DNA of 64,000 bases from Rhizobium vallis (GTDB lineage: Bacteria; Pseudomonadota; Alphaproteobacteria; Rhizobiales; Rhizobiaceae). The DNA lies in the NCBI RefSeq assembly GCF_003985155.1, contig NZ_ML133688.1, forward strand, positions 1 through 64,000. The letters are read 5' to 3'. Positions within the stretch are counted from its first letter, which is position 1. Each line of letters opens with the position of its first letter. Of this stretch, positions 1 to 9,365 are shown piece by piece. The notes under the pieces were generated by a model. It was not told where the DNA came from, made no database searches, and saw only the letters and a list, made by a program, of their open reading frames with translations. The translations under genes and the position numbers were made by a program.

Positions 1-480
1 CAGCAGTTCGGCACGCCGGCCGAGATCTACAACAATCCCGCCAATATCTTCGTTGCCGACTTCATGGGATCGCCGGCGATGAACCTGCTCAACGCCACCG
101 TCGAAAACGGCGGGGGCGGGCTGGAGGTCTCGCTGGAACGCCCGAATGCCGCCCCGCTCAGGCTGCCGGTGATGTCAGGCAATCACGGCCTGTCTTCCTA
201 TGCCGGCAAACCGGTGATCTTCGGCATTCGCCCCGAAGCCCTGACCGATCCCGACGGCGCCGACCGCAAGGCGCGCTCGCTGACCGAGGGCGACTGCCTG
301 ATCGAGGTCGTCGAACCCGCCGGCTCCGACACCTTCGCCGTCACCAAGCTCGGCGGCAAATCCGTCGTCGCACGCCTGCGCGCCGATACCCGCATCGCTC
401 CAGGACAAAACACCCGCCTCGCCTTCAATCTCGACAAGGCCGTGTTCTTCGATCCGGAAAGCCAGGCAAGGATCGCGTGA
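1..480 (+). CDS. ABC transporter ATP-binding protein, C-terminal end (partial)
   Basis: The reading frame is open from the first base and ends at the TGA at 478-480, so only the last 159 residues are in the window. The start QQFGTPAEIYNNPANIFVAD followed by FMGSPAMNLL is the conserved end of the nucleotide-binding domain of the MalK/UgpC group. The rest is the TOBE/MOP-like regulatory domain (FGIRPEAL, then V-rich strands). Members energise uptake of sugars, polyols or glycerol-3-phosphate at the inner membrane. The Walker motifs lie outside the window. The oxidoreductase genes begin 15 bases downstream on the same strand, so this is probably the transporter end of the same catabolic operon. 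Substrate cannot be told. Confidence 0.9.
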   Translation, partial: QQFGTPAEIYNNPANIFVADFMGSPAMNLLNATVENGGGGLEVSLERPNAAPLRLPVMSGNHGLSSYAGKPVIFGIRPEALTDPDGADRKARSLTEGDCLIEVVEPAGSDTFAVTKLGGKSVVARLRADTRIAPGQNTRLAFNLDKAVFFDPESQARIA

Positions 481-495
481 TGGTCAGGTGCTGAG

Positions 496-2052
496 ATGAG
501 CGGTTCACCAGATATTATCATCATCGGTTCAGGCGTCGGCGGCTCCACGGTTGCCGCCGGCCTCGCTGTATCAGGTGCACAGATATTGATCCTCGAGGCC
601 GGCGATCATATCCCCGATCTTCCGGTCAATCGCGACCAGCGCGCCATCTTCCAGCGCGGCCACTTCCGGCCGAAAGAGACGTGGTACGAGGCGAACGGCA
701 AGGGGTTCAATCCCGGCAACTACTACAATGTCGGCGGGAATTCGAAGTTCTACGGCGCTGTCTTGTCGCGCTATCGCAGGCAGGATTTCGACGTCATCGA
801 ACATCGGGAAGGCGTATCGCCGGCATGGCCATTTCCCTATGAGGAGTTGGAACCTTGGTACTCAAGGGCGGAACAGCTGTACCAGGTTCGCGGCAGTCTG
901 GGCGAGGATCCCACCGAACCATATCACTCGGCTGCCTACGACTATCCGCCGGTCCCTGACGAGGCGCCGATCGCCGATGTCAGGGCACGGCTCAAGGAGA
1001 AAGGCCTGCATCCGTTTTCCCTGCCGCTTGGCCTGGATCTCGACGCCTGGCTCTCCAAGGCGCGCACGCCATGGGATGCGCATCCGAACGCGCGGGATGG
1101 GAAGATGGATGCCGAGACCGCAGCCCTTGCTCTGGCGTTGAAGCACGAGAATGTTCGGCTCGAAACCAATGCGCGCGTAACCAAGCTCGAGACGGGAGCC
1201 GGGAGCCGGATCGACCGGGTAATTTACGTCAAGAACGGGCAGGCGGTGACCGTTTCGCCGAAAATCGTCATCCTCTCCGCCGGCGCAGTCCAGTCCTCCG
1301 TGCTTTTGCTGCGCTCGAAAAACGACCGCTTCCCAAAGGGCCTCGCCAACTCTTCCGACCAGGTAGGCCGCAACTTCATGAACCACAATGCGTCCGCCGT
1401 CATCGGGGTTTCGCCGAAGTTCAGGAACACCGCCGTCTATCAGAAGACATTTGCCTTCAACGATTTCTATCTGTCGGACGGGGAGGGAGGGCCACCGCTT
1501 GGCAACGTGCAGCTCCTCGGCCGCATTTCCGAAAAGGTTCTGAAGGGTTCGTTGCCGCAAGCGCCGGAATGGCTTCTGCGCTTCATCACAAACCATGCCA
1601 TCGACTTCTATGCGATGAGCGAGGACGTGCCCAATCCCGAAAGCCGAGTCATGGTGGATGGAGATCGGATCATTCTCCAATGGCAGCGAACCAACTGGGA
1701 TGCGCATCTTGCCCTTGTCGCCAAGCTGAAGACGATTCTGAAATCGATTGGGTTTCCGATCGTGCTCTCGAGGCCCTTCGACAAGCGCACGCCGTCCCAT
1801 CAGTGTGGAACGATCCGCATCGGCAACGACCCCGCCACCGCCCCGCTGGACACCTACTGCCGTTCCTACGATCACGAAAACCTCTTCGTCGTCGACGCCG
1901 GTTTCCTGCCCACGTCGGCTGCGGTCAATCCTGCGCTCACCATCGCCAGCCAGGCGCTCCGAGTTGCAGGCCACATTGCATCGAAGGACTTGCAGACAGG
2001 CGTGCCGGGCTCAGAGCGCCTGACACACGCCGAAAACCGGTCAACACTTTGA
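496..2052 (+). CDS. GMC family oxidoreductase (FAD-dependent)
   Basis: A 518-residue flavoprotein of the glucose-methanol-choline family. The FAD Rossmann motif GSGVGG is at residues 11-16, with the acidic ribose-binding end ILEAGD about 18 residues later. NVGGNSKFYG is the usual GMC signature region. The catalytic His region PSHQCGT is near residue 433, and NPALTIASQ closes the FAD fold near residue 478. Family members oxidise alcohol groups of sugars or polyols. No signal peptide is visible, so it is probably cytoplasmic unless carried by a partner. It starts 15 bases after the ABC ATPase gene and is followed 49 bases later by a second GMC gene. Substrate is unknown. Confidence 0.88.
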   Translation: MSGSPDIIIIGSGVGGSTVAAGLAVSGAQILILEAGDHIPDLPVNRDQRAIFQRGHFRPKETWYEANGKGFNPGNYYNVGGNSKFYGAVLSRYRRQDFDVIEHREGVSPAWPFPYEELEPWYSRAEQLYQVRGSLGEDPTEPYHSAAYDYPPVPDEAPIADVRARLKEKGLHPFSLPLGLDLDAWLSKARTPWDAHPNARDGKMDAETAALALALKHENVRLETNARVTKLETGAGSRIDRVIYVKNGQAVTVSPKIVILSAGAVQSSVLLLRSKNDRFPKGLANSSDQVGRNFMNHNASAVIGVSPKFRNTAVYQKTFAFNDFYLSDGEGGPPLGNVQLLGRISEKVLKGSLPQAPEWLLRFITNHAIDFYAMSEDVPNPESRVMVDGDRIILQWQRTNWDAHLALVAKLKTILKSIGFPIVLSRPFDKRTPSHQCGTIRIGNDPATAPLDTYCRSYDHENLFVVDAGFLPTSAAVNPALTIASQALRVAGHIASKDLQTGVPGSERLTHAENRSTL

Positions 2053-2101
2053 ACGCGCCGCCGGCCATCGGTCGACAGATCGCAGCACCAGGACAGTAAA
2101 A

Positions 2102-3757
2102 ATGGCATTCGACTACATCATCACGGGCGCCGGTCCTGCCGGATGTGTGCTTGCAAACCGGCTGAGCGAAGATCCAGATGTCAAAGTGCTCCTCCTGGAA
2201 GCGGGCGGAGGCGACTGGAATCCTCTTTTCCACATGCCGGCCGGCTTTGCCAAGATGACCAAAGGCGTGGCCAGCTGGGGATGGCAGACCGTTCCCCAGA
2301 AACACATGAAGGGCAGGGTGCTTCGCTATACGCAGGCGAAAGTCATCGGTGGCGGCTCATCGATCAACGCCCAGCTTTACACGCGCGGAAACGCTGCGGA
2401 TTATGACCTCTGGGCGCGTGAAGACGGTTGCGAGGGCTGGGACTACCGGTCGATCCTGCCGTATTTCAAACGCGCGGAGGACAACCAACGCTTCGCCGAC
2501 GACTATCATTCCTATGGCGGTCCGCTCGGTGTCTCGATGCCGGCGGCAGCGCTGCCGATCTGCGACGCCTACATCCGTGCGGGGCAGGAACTCGGCATTC
2601 CCTACAATCACGATTTCAACGGTCGTCAGCAGGCGGGCGTCGGTTTTTATCAGCTCACGCAGCGCAATCGCCGCCGGTCGTCGGCGTCGCTCGCCTACCT
2701 CTCGCCGATCAGGGACCGGAAGAATTTGACGGTGCGCACCGGCGCGCGCGTCGCTCGCATCGTCCTGGAAGGAGCGCGCGCGATCGGCGTCGAGATTGCG
2801 ACGTCGCGCGGCCTGGAGATCGTGCGCGCCGAACGCGAAGTGCTGATTTCCTCCGGGGCGATCGGATCGCCGAAGCTCCTTTTGCAATCCGGCATAGGGC
2901 CGGCCGATCATCTCAAGTCGGTGGGCGTCAAGGTGCTCCACGATCTGCCCGGTGTCGGCGGCAATCTCCAGGATCATCTGGATCTTTTCGTCATCGCCGA
3001 ATGCACCGGCGATCACACCTATGATGGCGTCGCAAAATTTCACCGCACGCTTTGGGCCGGCATCCAGTATGTCTTGTTCCGGAGCGGACCGGTCGCCTCG
3101 TCGCTCTTCGAGACCGGCGGTTTCTGGTATGCCGATCCCGATGCACGTTCTCCTGATATCCAGTTCCACCTCGGTCTGGGATCCGGCATCGAAGCGGGCG
3201 TCGAGCGGCTCAAGAATGCCGGTGTGACCCTCAACTCCGCCTATCTGCATCCGCGCTCGCGTGGAACAGTGCGTCTATCGTCGTCCGATCCGAGCGCTGC
3301 TCCCCTGATTGACCCCAATTACTGGTCCGATTCCCACGACAGGAAGATGTCCCTGGAGGGGCTCAAGATCGCGCGCGAAATCATGCAGCAGGCGGCGCTG
3401 AAGCCTTATGTCATGGCCGAAAGGCTTCCCGGACCGAAGGTCATGACCGACGAGGAGCTTTTCGACTACGGCTGCGCCAACGCAAAGACCGACCATCATC
3501 CCGTCGGCACCTGCAAGATCGGAACCGGGCCGGATGCAGTTGTCGGGCTCGATCTTAAGGTCCACGGCCTGGAGGGCCTCAGGGTCTGCGATTCCTCGGT
3601 CATGCCGCGCGTGCCGTCATGCAATACCAACGCTCCGACCATCATGGTCGGCGAAAAGGGATCGGATCTCATCCGGGGCCTAGCCGCACTTGCCCCGACC
3701 ATCTTCGCCTATGAACGCAACGATATGAGGCCTCGGGCTCGCGCCGAAATTCGGTAA
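2102..3757 (+). CDS. GMC oxidoreductase, choline/alcohol dehydrogenase-like
   Basis: A 551-residue protein, the normal length for the choline dehydrogenase-like branch of GMC enzymes. It has the FAD motif GAGPAG at residues 8-13, then LLLEAGGGDWN, the PROSITE-like stretch GGGSSINAQLYTRG near residue 80, the catalytic His in DHHPVGTCKIG near residue 465, and the C-terminal NTNAPTIMVGEKGSDLI. It is clearly not a duplicate of the GMC gene before it, which belongs to a different branch. An AGGA stands 8 bases before the ATG. Two different GMC enzymes in one run suggest successive or alternative oxidations of a polyhydroxylated substrate; this is inference. Confidence 0.88.
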   Translation: MAFDYIITGAGPAGCVLANRLSEDPDVKVLLLEAGGGDWNPLFHMPAGFAKMTKGVASWGWQTVPQKHMKGRVLRYTQAKVIGGGSSINAQLYTRGNAADYDLWAREDGCEGWDYRSILPYFKRAEDNQRFADDYHSYGGPLGVSMPAAALPICDAYIRAGQELGIPYNHDFNGRQQAGVGFYQLTQRNRRRSSASLAYLSPIRDRKNLTVRTGARVARIVLEGARAIGVEIATSRGLEIVRAEREVLISSGAIGSPKLLLQSGIGPADHLKSVGVKVLHDLPGVGGNLQDHLDLFVIAECTGDHTYDGVAKFHRTLWAGIQYVLFRSGPVASSLFETGGFWYADPDARSPDIQFHLGLGSGIEAGVERLKNAGVTLNSAYLHPRSRGTVRLSSSDPSAAPLIDPNYWSDSHDRKMSLEGLKIAREIMQQAALKPYVMAERLPGPKVMTDEELFDYGCANAKTDHHPVGTCKIGTGPDAVVGLDLKVHGLEGLRVCDSSVMPRVPSCNTNAPTIMVGEKGSDLIRGLAALAPTIFAYERNDMRPRARAEIR

Positions 3758-3781
3758 GCCCTGTCGAGAGGAGCAATGACG

Positions 3782-4960
3782 ATGTCTGAAGTGAGAGTGG
3801 CGGTGCTTGGCGCCTCGGGCTGGATGGGAAAGGTCCACACCATGGCCTACCAGACCTTTCCCCATTTCTTCGGCGTGTCGGATGGGACGGCACGAATCGT
3901 GGCGCTCGTCGACCGTAACCCGAAGGCCGCCGAGGATCTTGCCAACAGGGCGCCGGGCGCAAGGATTCTTCAGGATTGGCAACTGGCGGTCGCTGATCCC
4001 AATGTCGACCTGATCGATATCTGCCTGCCCGACCATCTTCACTACCAGGTGGCCAAGGCCGCCTTGCTGGCGGGCAAACATGTCTATTGCGAGAAGCCAT
4101 TGGCAAATACCGCCGCCGAAGCGCGGGAACTGGCCGACATTGCCAGGGAGAAGGGCGTCATTACCCGCGTCGGACACGCTTTTCCCAGAAATCCGGTTCA
4201 TGATCTGGCGAAGGACATCATCCAATCCGGCGAAATCGGCGAGATCAAGCTGTTCCGCGGCTGCCAGCACGTCGATATGTACGGCGATCCCACAGCGCCC
4301 TTCATGTGGCGCGCCGATGGAAAGCTTGCGCCAACGGGGATCGTCGGCGATACCGGTTCTCATATCTTCAGCTTCATGGATTTCCTGGTCGGCCGCGTCA
4401 GTTCCCTGATCGCCGACAATCTGATCGTGACGCCGCGCCGGCCCGTCGTTGAGGGTCTTGCCTATGGCGAGCAGGTGAAACTGACAGGCGATGAGTCCTG
4501 GGCTGACATCACCAACCCCGATGCAACGAACCTGCTCTGCCGGTTCGAAAACGGCGCCGGCGGGATCGTCGATTTCAGCCGGGTCGCGACCGGCCGCAAG
4601 TTCATGCAGACCTACGAGGTCTATGGAACGAAGGGCAGCATTGCCTATAGCTATGACGAGATAAACCGGCTGCGTTTCTACTCCAACGACGACCGGACGG
4701 GACGGCGCGGCTTTCGGGAAATCGACGTTGGCCCCGAGAACCCCACCTTCCGGGCTTTCCTGCCTCTGCCGAATTTCGGCTTAGGCTACAATGAAAGCAA
4801 GATCATCGAGGTGGCCGAGGTGATCCGCTCGATTGTTGCCGACAGACCGATGTGGCCGACATTCGATACCGGCCACCACATTTGCCAGATCGTCGACGCA
4901 TGCATGGAATCTTCCCGCGAGAGGCGCTGGGTCGACATCCCGCTGGCTGACCGCCAATGA
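3782..4960 (+). CDS. Gfo/Idh/MocA family oxidoreductase
   Basis: A NAD(P)-dependent dehydrogenase of the glucose-fructose oxidoreductase / inositol dehydrogenase family, 392 residues. It has an N-terminal Rossmann motif (VLGASGWMG), the family lysine in CEKPLANT near residue 102, and a GDTGSHIFSF segment carrying the usual Asp and His of the active site. Two ATGs are possible. The one at 3782 has AGGAG at an 8-base spacing, whereas the one at 3776 is only two bases from it, so I chose 3782. It overlaps the next gene by ATGA, which indicates translational coupling. Members oxidise or epimerise sugars, inositols and their derivatives. Confidence 0.88.
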   Translation: MSEVRVAVLGASGWMGKVHTMAYQTFPHFFGVSDGTARIVALVDRNPKAAEDLANRAPGARILQDWQLAVADPNVDLIDICLPDHLHYQVAKAALLAGKHVYCEKPLANTAAEARELADIAREKGVITRVGHAFPRNPVHDLAKDIIQSGEIGEIKLFRGCQHVDMYGDPTAPFMWRADGKLAPTGIVGDTGSHIFSFMDFLVGRVSSLIADNLIVTPRRPVVEGLAYGEQVKLTGDESWADITNPDATNLLCRFENGAGGIVDFSRVATGRKFMQTYEVYGTKGSIAYSYDEINRLRFYSNDDRTGRRGFREIDVGPENPTFRAFLPLPNFGLGYNESKIIEVAEVIRSIVADRPMWPTFDTGHHICQIVDACMESSRERRWVDIPLADRQ

Positions 4961-7041
4961 CCATCGACGTTCCGCAGGAAATTCTTGACGCCCTGACCGA
5001 TGTCGACATGCCGCGGCTTCCGCCCGAGGCCGCCCCTTCGGAAACGGTCCGGCTCGCCGACGTCGATGTGCCGGTCTATCGAGCCGGCTGCGTCATCGTC
5101 GGTTCCGGCGCGGCGGGGCTGCGTGCAGCGGTGGAAATGAAGCGGCGCGGCGATGACGTGGTCATCGTCAGTCAAAGCGCATGGGGCGGAACATCGGCCT
5201 GTTCGGGATCGGACAAGCAGACGCTTCACACCGCGAATACCGCCGACCAGGGCGACAATTATAAGGCCATGGCGCGCGCCATCCGTAGCGGCGGCGCCAT
5301 GGACGAGGATACGGCCTATGTCGAGGCTGTGGGCTCGTCGCGGATGATGGCATCGCTGCAGTTCCTGGGTCTGCCGCTGCCCCAGGATCCGCTCGGTGGA
5401 ACGCTGAGATATCAGACCGACCACGACGAGGTCGGCCGCGCCACCAGCTGCGGTCCGCGCACCTCCCGCCTCATGGTCAAGGTGTTGGCCGAGGAAGCGA
5501 TCCGGCTCGGCGTGCCGTTCTACAATCAGACCACCGCCGTCAAGATTCTCACCGAAGGCGACGGAGCGAACCGCCATGTCGTCGGAATGCTCGTCATGCG
5601 CGCCGGAGATCGCACCGAGAAGAACCCGCTGGGCATTGCGCTATTCACCAGCGACGTCATCGTGCTTGCGGCCGGTGGACCGGGCGAACTCTATCGCGAC
5701 AGTGTCTATCCAAACGGCTGCTTCGGCTCCCTCGGACTAGCTCTCGAGGCAGGCATCGAGCTCGTCAACCTGACCGAAAGCCAGTTCGGTATCGGAACGC
5801 GCCGGGAGGGCTTCCCGTGGAATCTGTCCGGCACCTATGTCCAGGCGATGCCGCATATCTATTCGGTCGATTCCGAAGGCGCGGAACACGATTTTCTGGG
5901 TGAGTACTACCGCAGCACCCGGGAATTGGCGTCGAATGTCTTCCGCAAGGGTTATCAATGGCCGTTTCACGCGACGCGCATGCTCGACTTCGGCTCGAGC
6001 CTGGTGGATCTCGCCATCTATCGCGAGACTGCCGCGGGACGGCGTGTCTTCATGGACTTCAATCGCAATCCGCTGCCGGTCTCCGGCGACCTGCCGTTCA
6101 GCCTGGAAAGACTTGACGATGACGTCCGCCTCTATCTCGGCAAGGCCGGCGCTGACCAGGATATGCCGATCGATCGGTTGAAACATATGAACCCGCTCGC
6201 GATCGAACTCTATCGCCGTTACAAGATAGACATTGCCGCGGAGCCGCTGGAGTTTGCGGTCAACAACCAGCACATGAACGGCGGCGTCATGGTCGACACC
6301 TGGGGCCGCAGCACTCTTAGGGGCTGTTACGCGGTCGGTGAGGCAGCGGGCACGCATGGCGTAACCAGGCCGGGTGGGGCGGCGCTGAACGCCGGGCAGG
6401 TCTTCGGCACCCGGGCGGCCGAACATATCAACGCGAGCGGCAGGGCGAAGGGGGCCGCTGCGAAGGATATAACCGCGACCGCCGAGGCAGGCATCACCGA
6501 TCTTCTCGGCGCCCTCAGCACCGAGAGCCCGTTCACCGTCAAGTCAATCCGCTCGGAAGTGCAGGCGCGAATGAGCGAGAAGGCTGGCATTATCTGCGAT
6601 CAGGAGGGTGTCAGCGGCGCCTTGATCGAAGCGCGCAAGCTGAATGCCGAAATTCGCGGCAAAGGCGTCGCCTACGGTCGTGGCGCGGAGGCGGTTCGCG
6701 GCGTGCAATGGCGGCACATGGCGCTCGCGTCGGAAGCCGTACTCAGCGCGCTTGATTTCTTCATCCGCAATGGCGGCGGCAGCCGCGGCGCGCGAGCGAT
6801 ATGCGATGTGGAAGGCGAATGCCTTCCGTTGGCACACTCCGGTCCATTGCAGGAATATCGCTTCCGGAAGGAACGCCAGGCGCATCGGCAAGAGCAGATC
6901 GTCGTCCGGCTCGATGGGGATGAGATCAGGCTTTCAACACGTCAGAATCGCGCCTTCGATGAGAGCGCCAAGTCCTTCTTCGAACGGGACTGGCCCGCCT
7001 GGTTGACGGGCAGAATCTACGATCTGGAGGCGGATGAATGA
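4957..7041 (+). CDS. FAD-dependent oxidoreductase, fumarate reductase/SdhA flavoprotein-like
   Basis: A 694-residue flavoprotein. The FAD dinucleotide-binding motif VGSGAAGLRAA is near residue 48, followed by QSAWGGTSACSGSDKQTL, which resembles the FAD-contacting segment of fumarate reductase/succinate dehydrogenase flavoproteins. A second FAD contact is at GEAAGTHGVTRPGGAALN near residue 463. It overlaps the preceding dehydrogenase gene by 4 bases (ATGA). The last 25 bases overlap the convergent exonuclease III gene. No Fe-S partner or membrane anchor gene is next to it, so it is unlikely to be a respiratory succinate dehydrogenase. It more likely serves the oxidation pathway of the upstream genes. 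The precise reaction is unknown. Confidence 0.82.
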   Translation: MTIDVPQEILDALTDVDMPRLPPEAAPSETVRLADVDVPVYRAGCVIVGSGAAGLRAAVEMKRRGDDVVIVSQSAWGGTSACSGSDKQTLHTANTADQGDNYKAMARAIRSGGAMDEDTAYVEAVGSSRMMASLQFLGLPLPQDPLGGTLRYQTDHDEVGRATSCGPRTSRLMVKVLAEEAIRLGVPFYNQTTAVKILTEGDGANRHVVGMLVMRAGDRTEKNPLGIALFTSDVIVLAAGGPGELYRDSVYPNGCFGSLGLALEAGIELVNLTESQFGIGTRREGFPWNLSGTYVQAMPHIYSVDSEGAEHDFLGEYYRSTRELASNVFRKGYQWPFHATRMLDFGSSLVDLAIYRETAAGRRVFMDFNRNPLPVSGDLPFSLERLDDDVRLYLGKAGADQDMPIDRLKHMNPLAIELYRRYKIDIAAEPLEFAVNNQHMNGGVMVDTWGRSTLRGCYAVGEAAGTHGVTRPGGAALNAGQVFGTRAAEHINASGRAKGAAAKDITATAEAGITDLLGALSTESPFTVKSIRSEVQARMSEKAGIICDQEGVSGALIEARKLNAEIRGKGVAYGRGAEAVRGVQWRHMALASEAVLSALDFFIRNGGGSRGARAICDVEGECLPLAHSGPLQEYRFRKERQAHRQEQIVVRLDGDEIRLSTRQNRAFDESAKSFFERDWPAWLTGRIYDLEADE

Positions 7042-7829
7042 GGCGCGGCCGGTGATGGCACGTCGAGTTCGATCATCACGGGCGCATGGTCGCTCGTATG
7101 CTCCCAGCTGCGCGGTTTTCTCCGGACGGTGGCCGATCGAAGCCACGGTGCAACGGCCGGACTGAGCAGGAAGTGGTCGATGCGAAGCCCGGCGTCACGT
7201 TCGAAGCTGTTCCGCCAGTACTTCCAGAAGGTGTAGATGCGCTCTCCCGGATGCAGATGTCTGACGGCATCGGTCCAGCCCTGGGCGACCAGGCGGGCAT
7301 AGGCCTTGCGAACTTCCGGCCGGAAAAGCGCGTCGTCCAGCCAGCGCTCCGGCTTGTAGACATCGATCTCTGTGGGCATGACGTTGAAATCGCCAGCCAG
7401 GATCGAAGGTACGTCGAGCTCGAGGAGGTCGCCGGCATAGTCGTGCAGGCGACGAAACCAGCGGAGCTTGTACTCGAACTTGGCGCTCGGGAACGGATTG
7501 CCGTTTGGAAGATAGAGGCATCCGATCAGAATGCCGTCGACGACGGCTTCGATATACCGGCTGTGGCTGTCATCGGGATCGCTGGGAAGACCGCGCCGCG
7601 TCAGGATCGGCGTCTTGCCCTTCGCAAGGATGGCAACCCCGTTCCAGGATTTCTGTCCGTGCCAGACGGCGCCGTAGCCGGCCCGTTCGATCTCCTTTCG
7701 CGGAAACCTGGCGTCGTCTGTCTTCAGTTCCTGGAGGCATACCACATCCGGCGCGTCCTCCTTGAGCCAGCGCAACACGACGTCCAGCCGTCCGTTGATC
7801 CCATTGACGTTGTAGGTTGCGATTTTCAT
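7017..7829 (-). CDS. xth: Exodeoxyribonuclease III
   Basis: A 270-residue endonuclease/exonuclease/phosphatase family enzyme that cleaves abasic sites and degrades 3' ends in base-excision repair. All the metal and catalytic motifs are present: ATYNVNGINGRLD at the N-terminus (Asn ligand), CLQELKTDD (Glu ligand), AGDFNVMPTEIDV (Asp/Asn), and the C-terminal SDHAPVMIEL (Asp-His). Length is typical of bacterial ExoIII. Its 3' end overlaps the end of the convergent FAD oxidoreductase gene by 25 bases, so there is no room for a separate terminator. Confidence 0.95.
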   Translation of the reverse strand: MKIATYNVNGINGRLDVVLRWLKEDAPDVVCLQELKTDDARFPRKEIERAGYGAVWHGQKSWNGVAILAKGKTPILTRRGLPSDPDDSHSRYIEAVVDGILIGCLYLPNGNPFPSAKFEYKLRWFRRLHDYAGDLLELDVPSILAGDFNVMPTEIDVYKPERWLDDALFRPEVRKAYARLVAQGWTDAVRHLHPGERIYTFWKYWRNSFERDAGLRIDHFLLSPAVAPWLRSATVRRKPRSWEHTSDHAPVMIELDVPSPAAPHSSASRS

Positions 7830-7990
7830 GAGACCCCGGAAGTCGGAGGCTGTGCCGCTGTGCTCTAGAAACGCTCCCGGGTTTCCTCGGTCGAATCTTC
7901 TCGGGGTGATCGAGCGAGCCGACTGTCACTCGGATCAATTCGTCGCCGTCATATTGAAGATAGAGCAGCGTTGCGGAATTGCCGCACGCC

Positions 7991-8536
<546 letters not shown>

Positions 8537-8640
8537 TTATGCGGCTCGTTTGTCGATGAGCAGGCGAAGGGCCCGGTGCGCAGTTTAAAGTTGCATATGG
8601 CAGGCCTTTATCGGATCTTAGGCTGGAAATCAGACGAATC

Positions 8641-8652
8641 GGACCAAAGTCC
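8641..8652. promoter_or_regulatory. Dyad GGACCAAAGTCC, putative operator (copy 1)
   Basis: GGAC-CAAA-GTCC is a perfect 4+4+4 dyad upstream of the Gly/Asn-rich protein gene. The 11-mer GACCAAAGTCC recurs exactly at 19249-19259, and close variants occur at 11703-11714 and 16966-16977, all in intergenic DNA of the same island. A further half-like GGTCC lies at 8671-8675. The protein that binds is unknown; the LuxR-type regulator encoded at 9366-9989 is the natural candidate (inference). Confidence 0.5.
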
Positions 8653-8692
8653 AGCCTATTTTGGTACCTAGGTCCGGTTGCATTCGATCTTC

Positions 8693-8717
8693 GGAACAGC
8701 GACAAATCTCATGCGTC
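8693..8717 (+). promoter_or_regulatory. Candidate EcfG-type promoter (imperfect -10)
   Basis: GGAAC at 8693-8697 is followed after 16 bases by CGTC (8714-8717), one mismatch from the CGTT of the EcfG consensus. The start codon of the Gly/Asn-rich gene is at 8763, leaving a leader of about 35-40 bases. The upstream dyad ends 40 bases before GGAAC. Confidence 0.4.
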
Positions 8718-8762
8718 CTACAATTGTGTGGGAGCGTCGAGGAATGGACGAACGAGGCCGCA

Positions 8763-9329
8763 ATGAGTATCTCGAAACGCGATTGTCTAAGATTGGGTGG
8801 CGGCGCAGCCGTTGCCCTCATAGCTGTCGCATCTCCAGTGACATTGAATCTCGGCGGCTCCCTTCCGCTTCTGGCGGTGAAATTCGCCCAGGCAAAAGAC
8901 GGCAACAATGGAAACGGCAACGGCGGCGGTAACGGCAATAGCGGTGGCGGGAACGGCAATAGCGGCAATGGCGGAGGGAATGGTAACGGCGGCGGTAGCG
9001 GCAACGGAGGAGGAAACGGTAACGGGGGAGGAAATGGTAACGGCGGCGGCAATGGGGGAGGGAACGGAAACGGCGGCGGGAGTTCCGGAAACGGCGGGAG
9101 TTCCAGCAACGGTTCGGGATCTTCTTCCTCGGCGACAGGCTCGTCGCAAGCCTCGGGAACGAGAGCGACCGAAGCCTCCGATGGCTCGATCGACATCCGT
9201 CACGCGAATGGCATCACTGAAACCCTGCGAGGCGGCCGCTATATCATGAAGGACGGGAAAGGCAGGACGATTATAAGTCGGCAAGGGACCGCCAGCGATG
9301 CCCGCCGGCTGAGCCGCTTCTTTCGTTAG
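8763..9329 (+). CDS. Exported Gly/Asn-rich low-complexity protein
   Basis: A 188-residue protein. The N-terminus MSISKRDCLRLGGGAAVALI followed by AVASPVTLN looks like an export signal. The SKRDCLRL stretch resembles a Tat motif with KR instead of RR. Residues about 45-120 are repeats of the form GNGNGGG and GNGGGS, then a Ser-rich stretch. The last 50 residues are non-repetitive and basic (HANGITETLRGGRYIMKDG, then TIISRQGT). The ATG at 8763 is preferred over the longer frame from 8661, whose extra 34 residues look non-coding and overlap the promoter. Function is unknown. The same type of repeat forms the tail of the FecR-domain protein 4 kb away. Confidence 0.72.
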   Translation: MSISKRDCLRLGGGAAVALIAVASPVTLNLGGSLPLLAVKFAQAKDGNNGNGNGGGNGNSGGGNGNSGNGGGNGNGGGSGNGGGNGNGGGNGNGGGNGGGNGNGGGSSGNGGSSSNGSGSSSSATGSSQASGTRATEASDGSIDIRHANGITETLRGGRYIMKDGKGRTIISRQGTASDARRLSRFFR

Positions 9330-9365
9330 GGCAACTCCAACATGCGCGGCGCGTTGCGTCCGATG

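Noticed and set aside
862..1974. A 370-codon minus-strand frame inside the first GMC gene
   Set aside because: Antisense shadow; the plus strand carries clear GMC motifs throughout.
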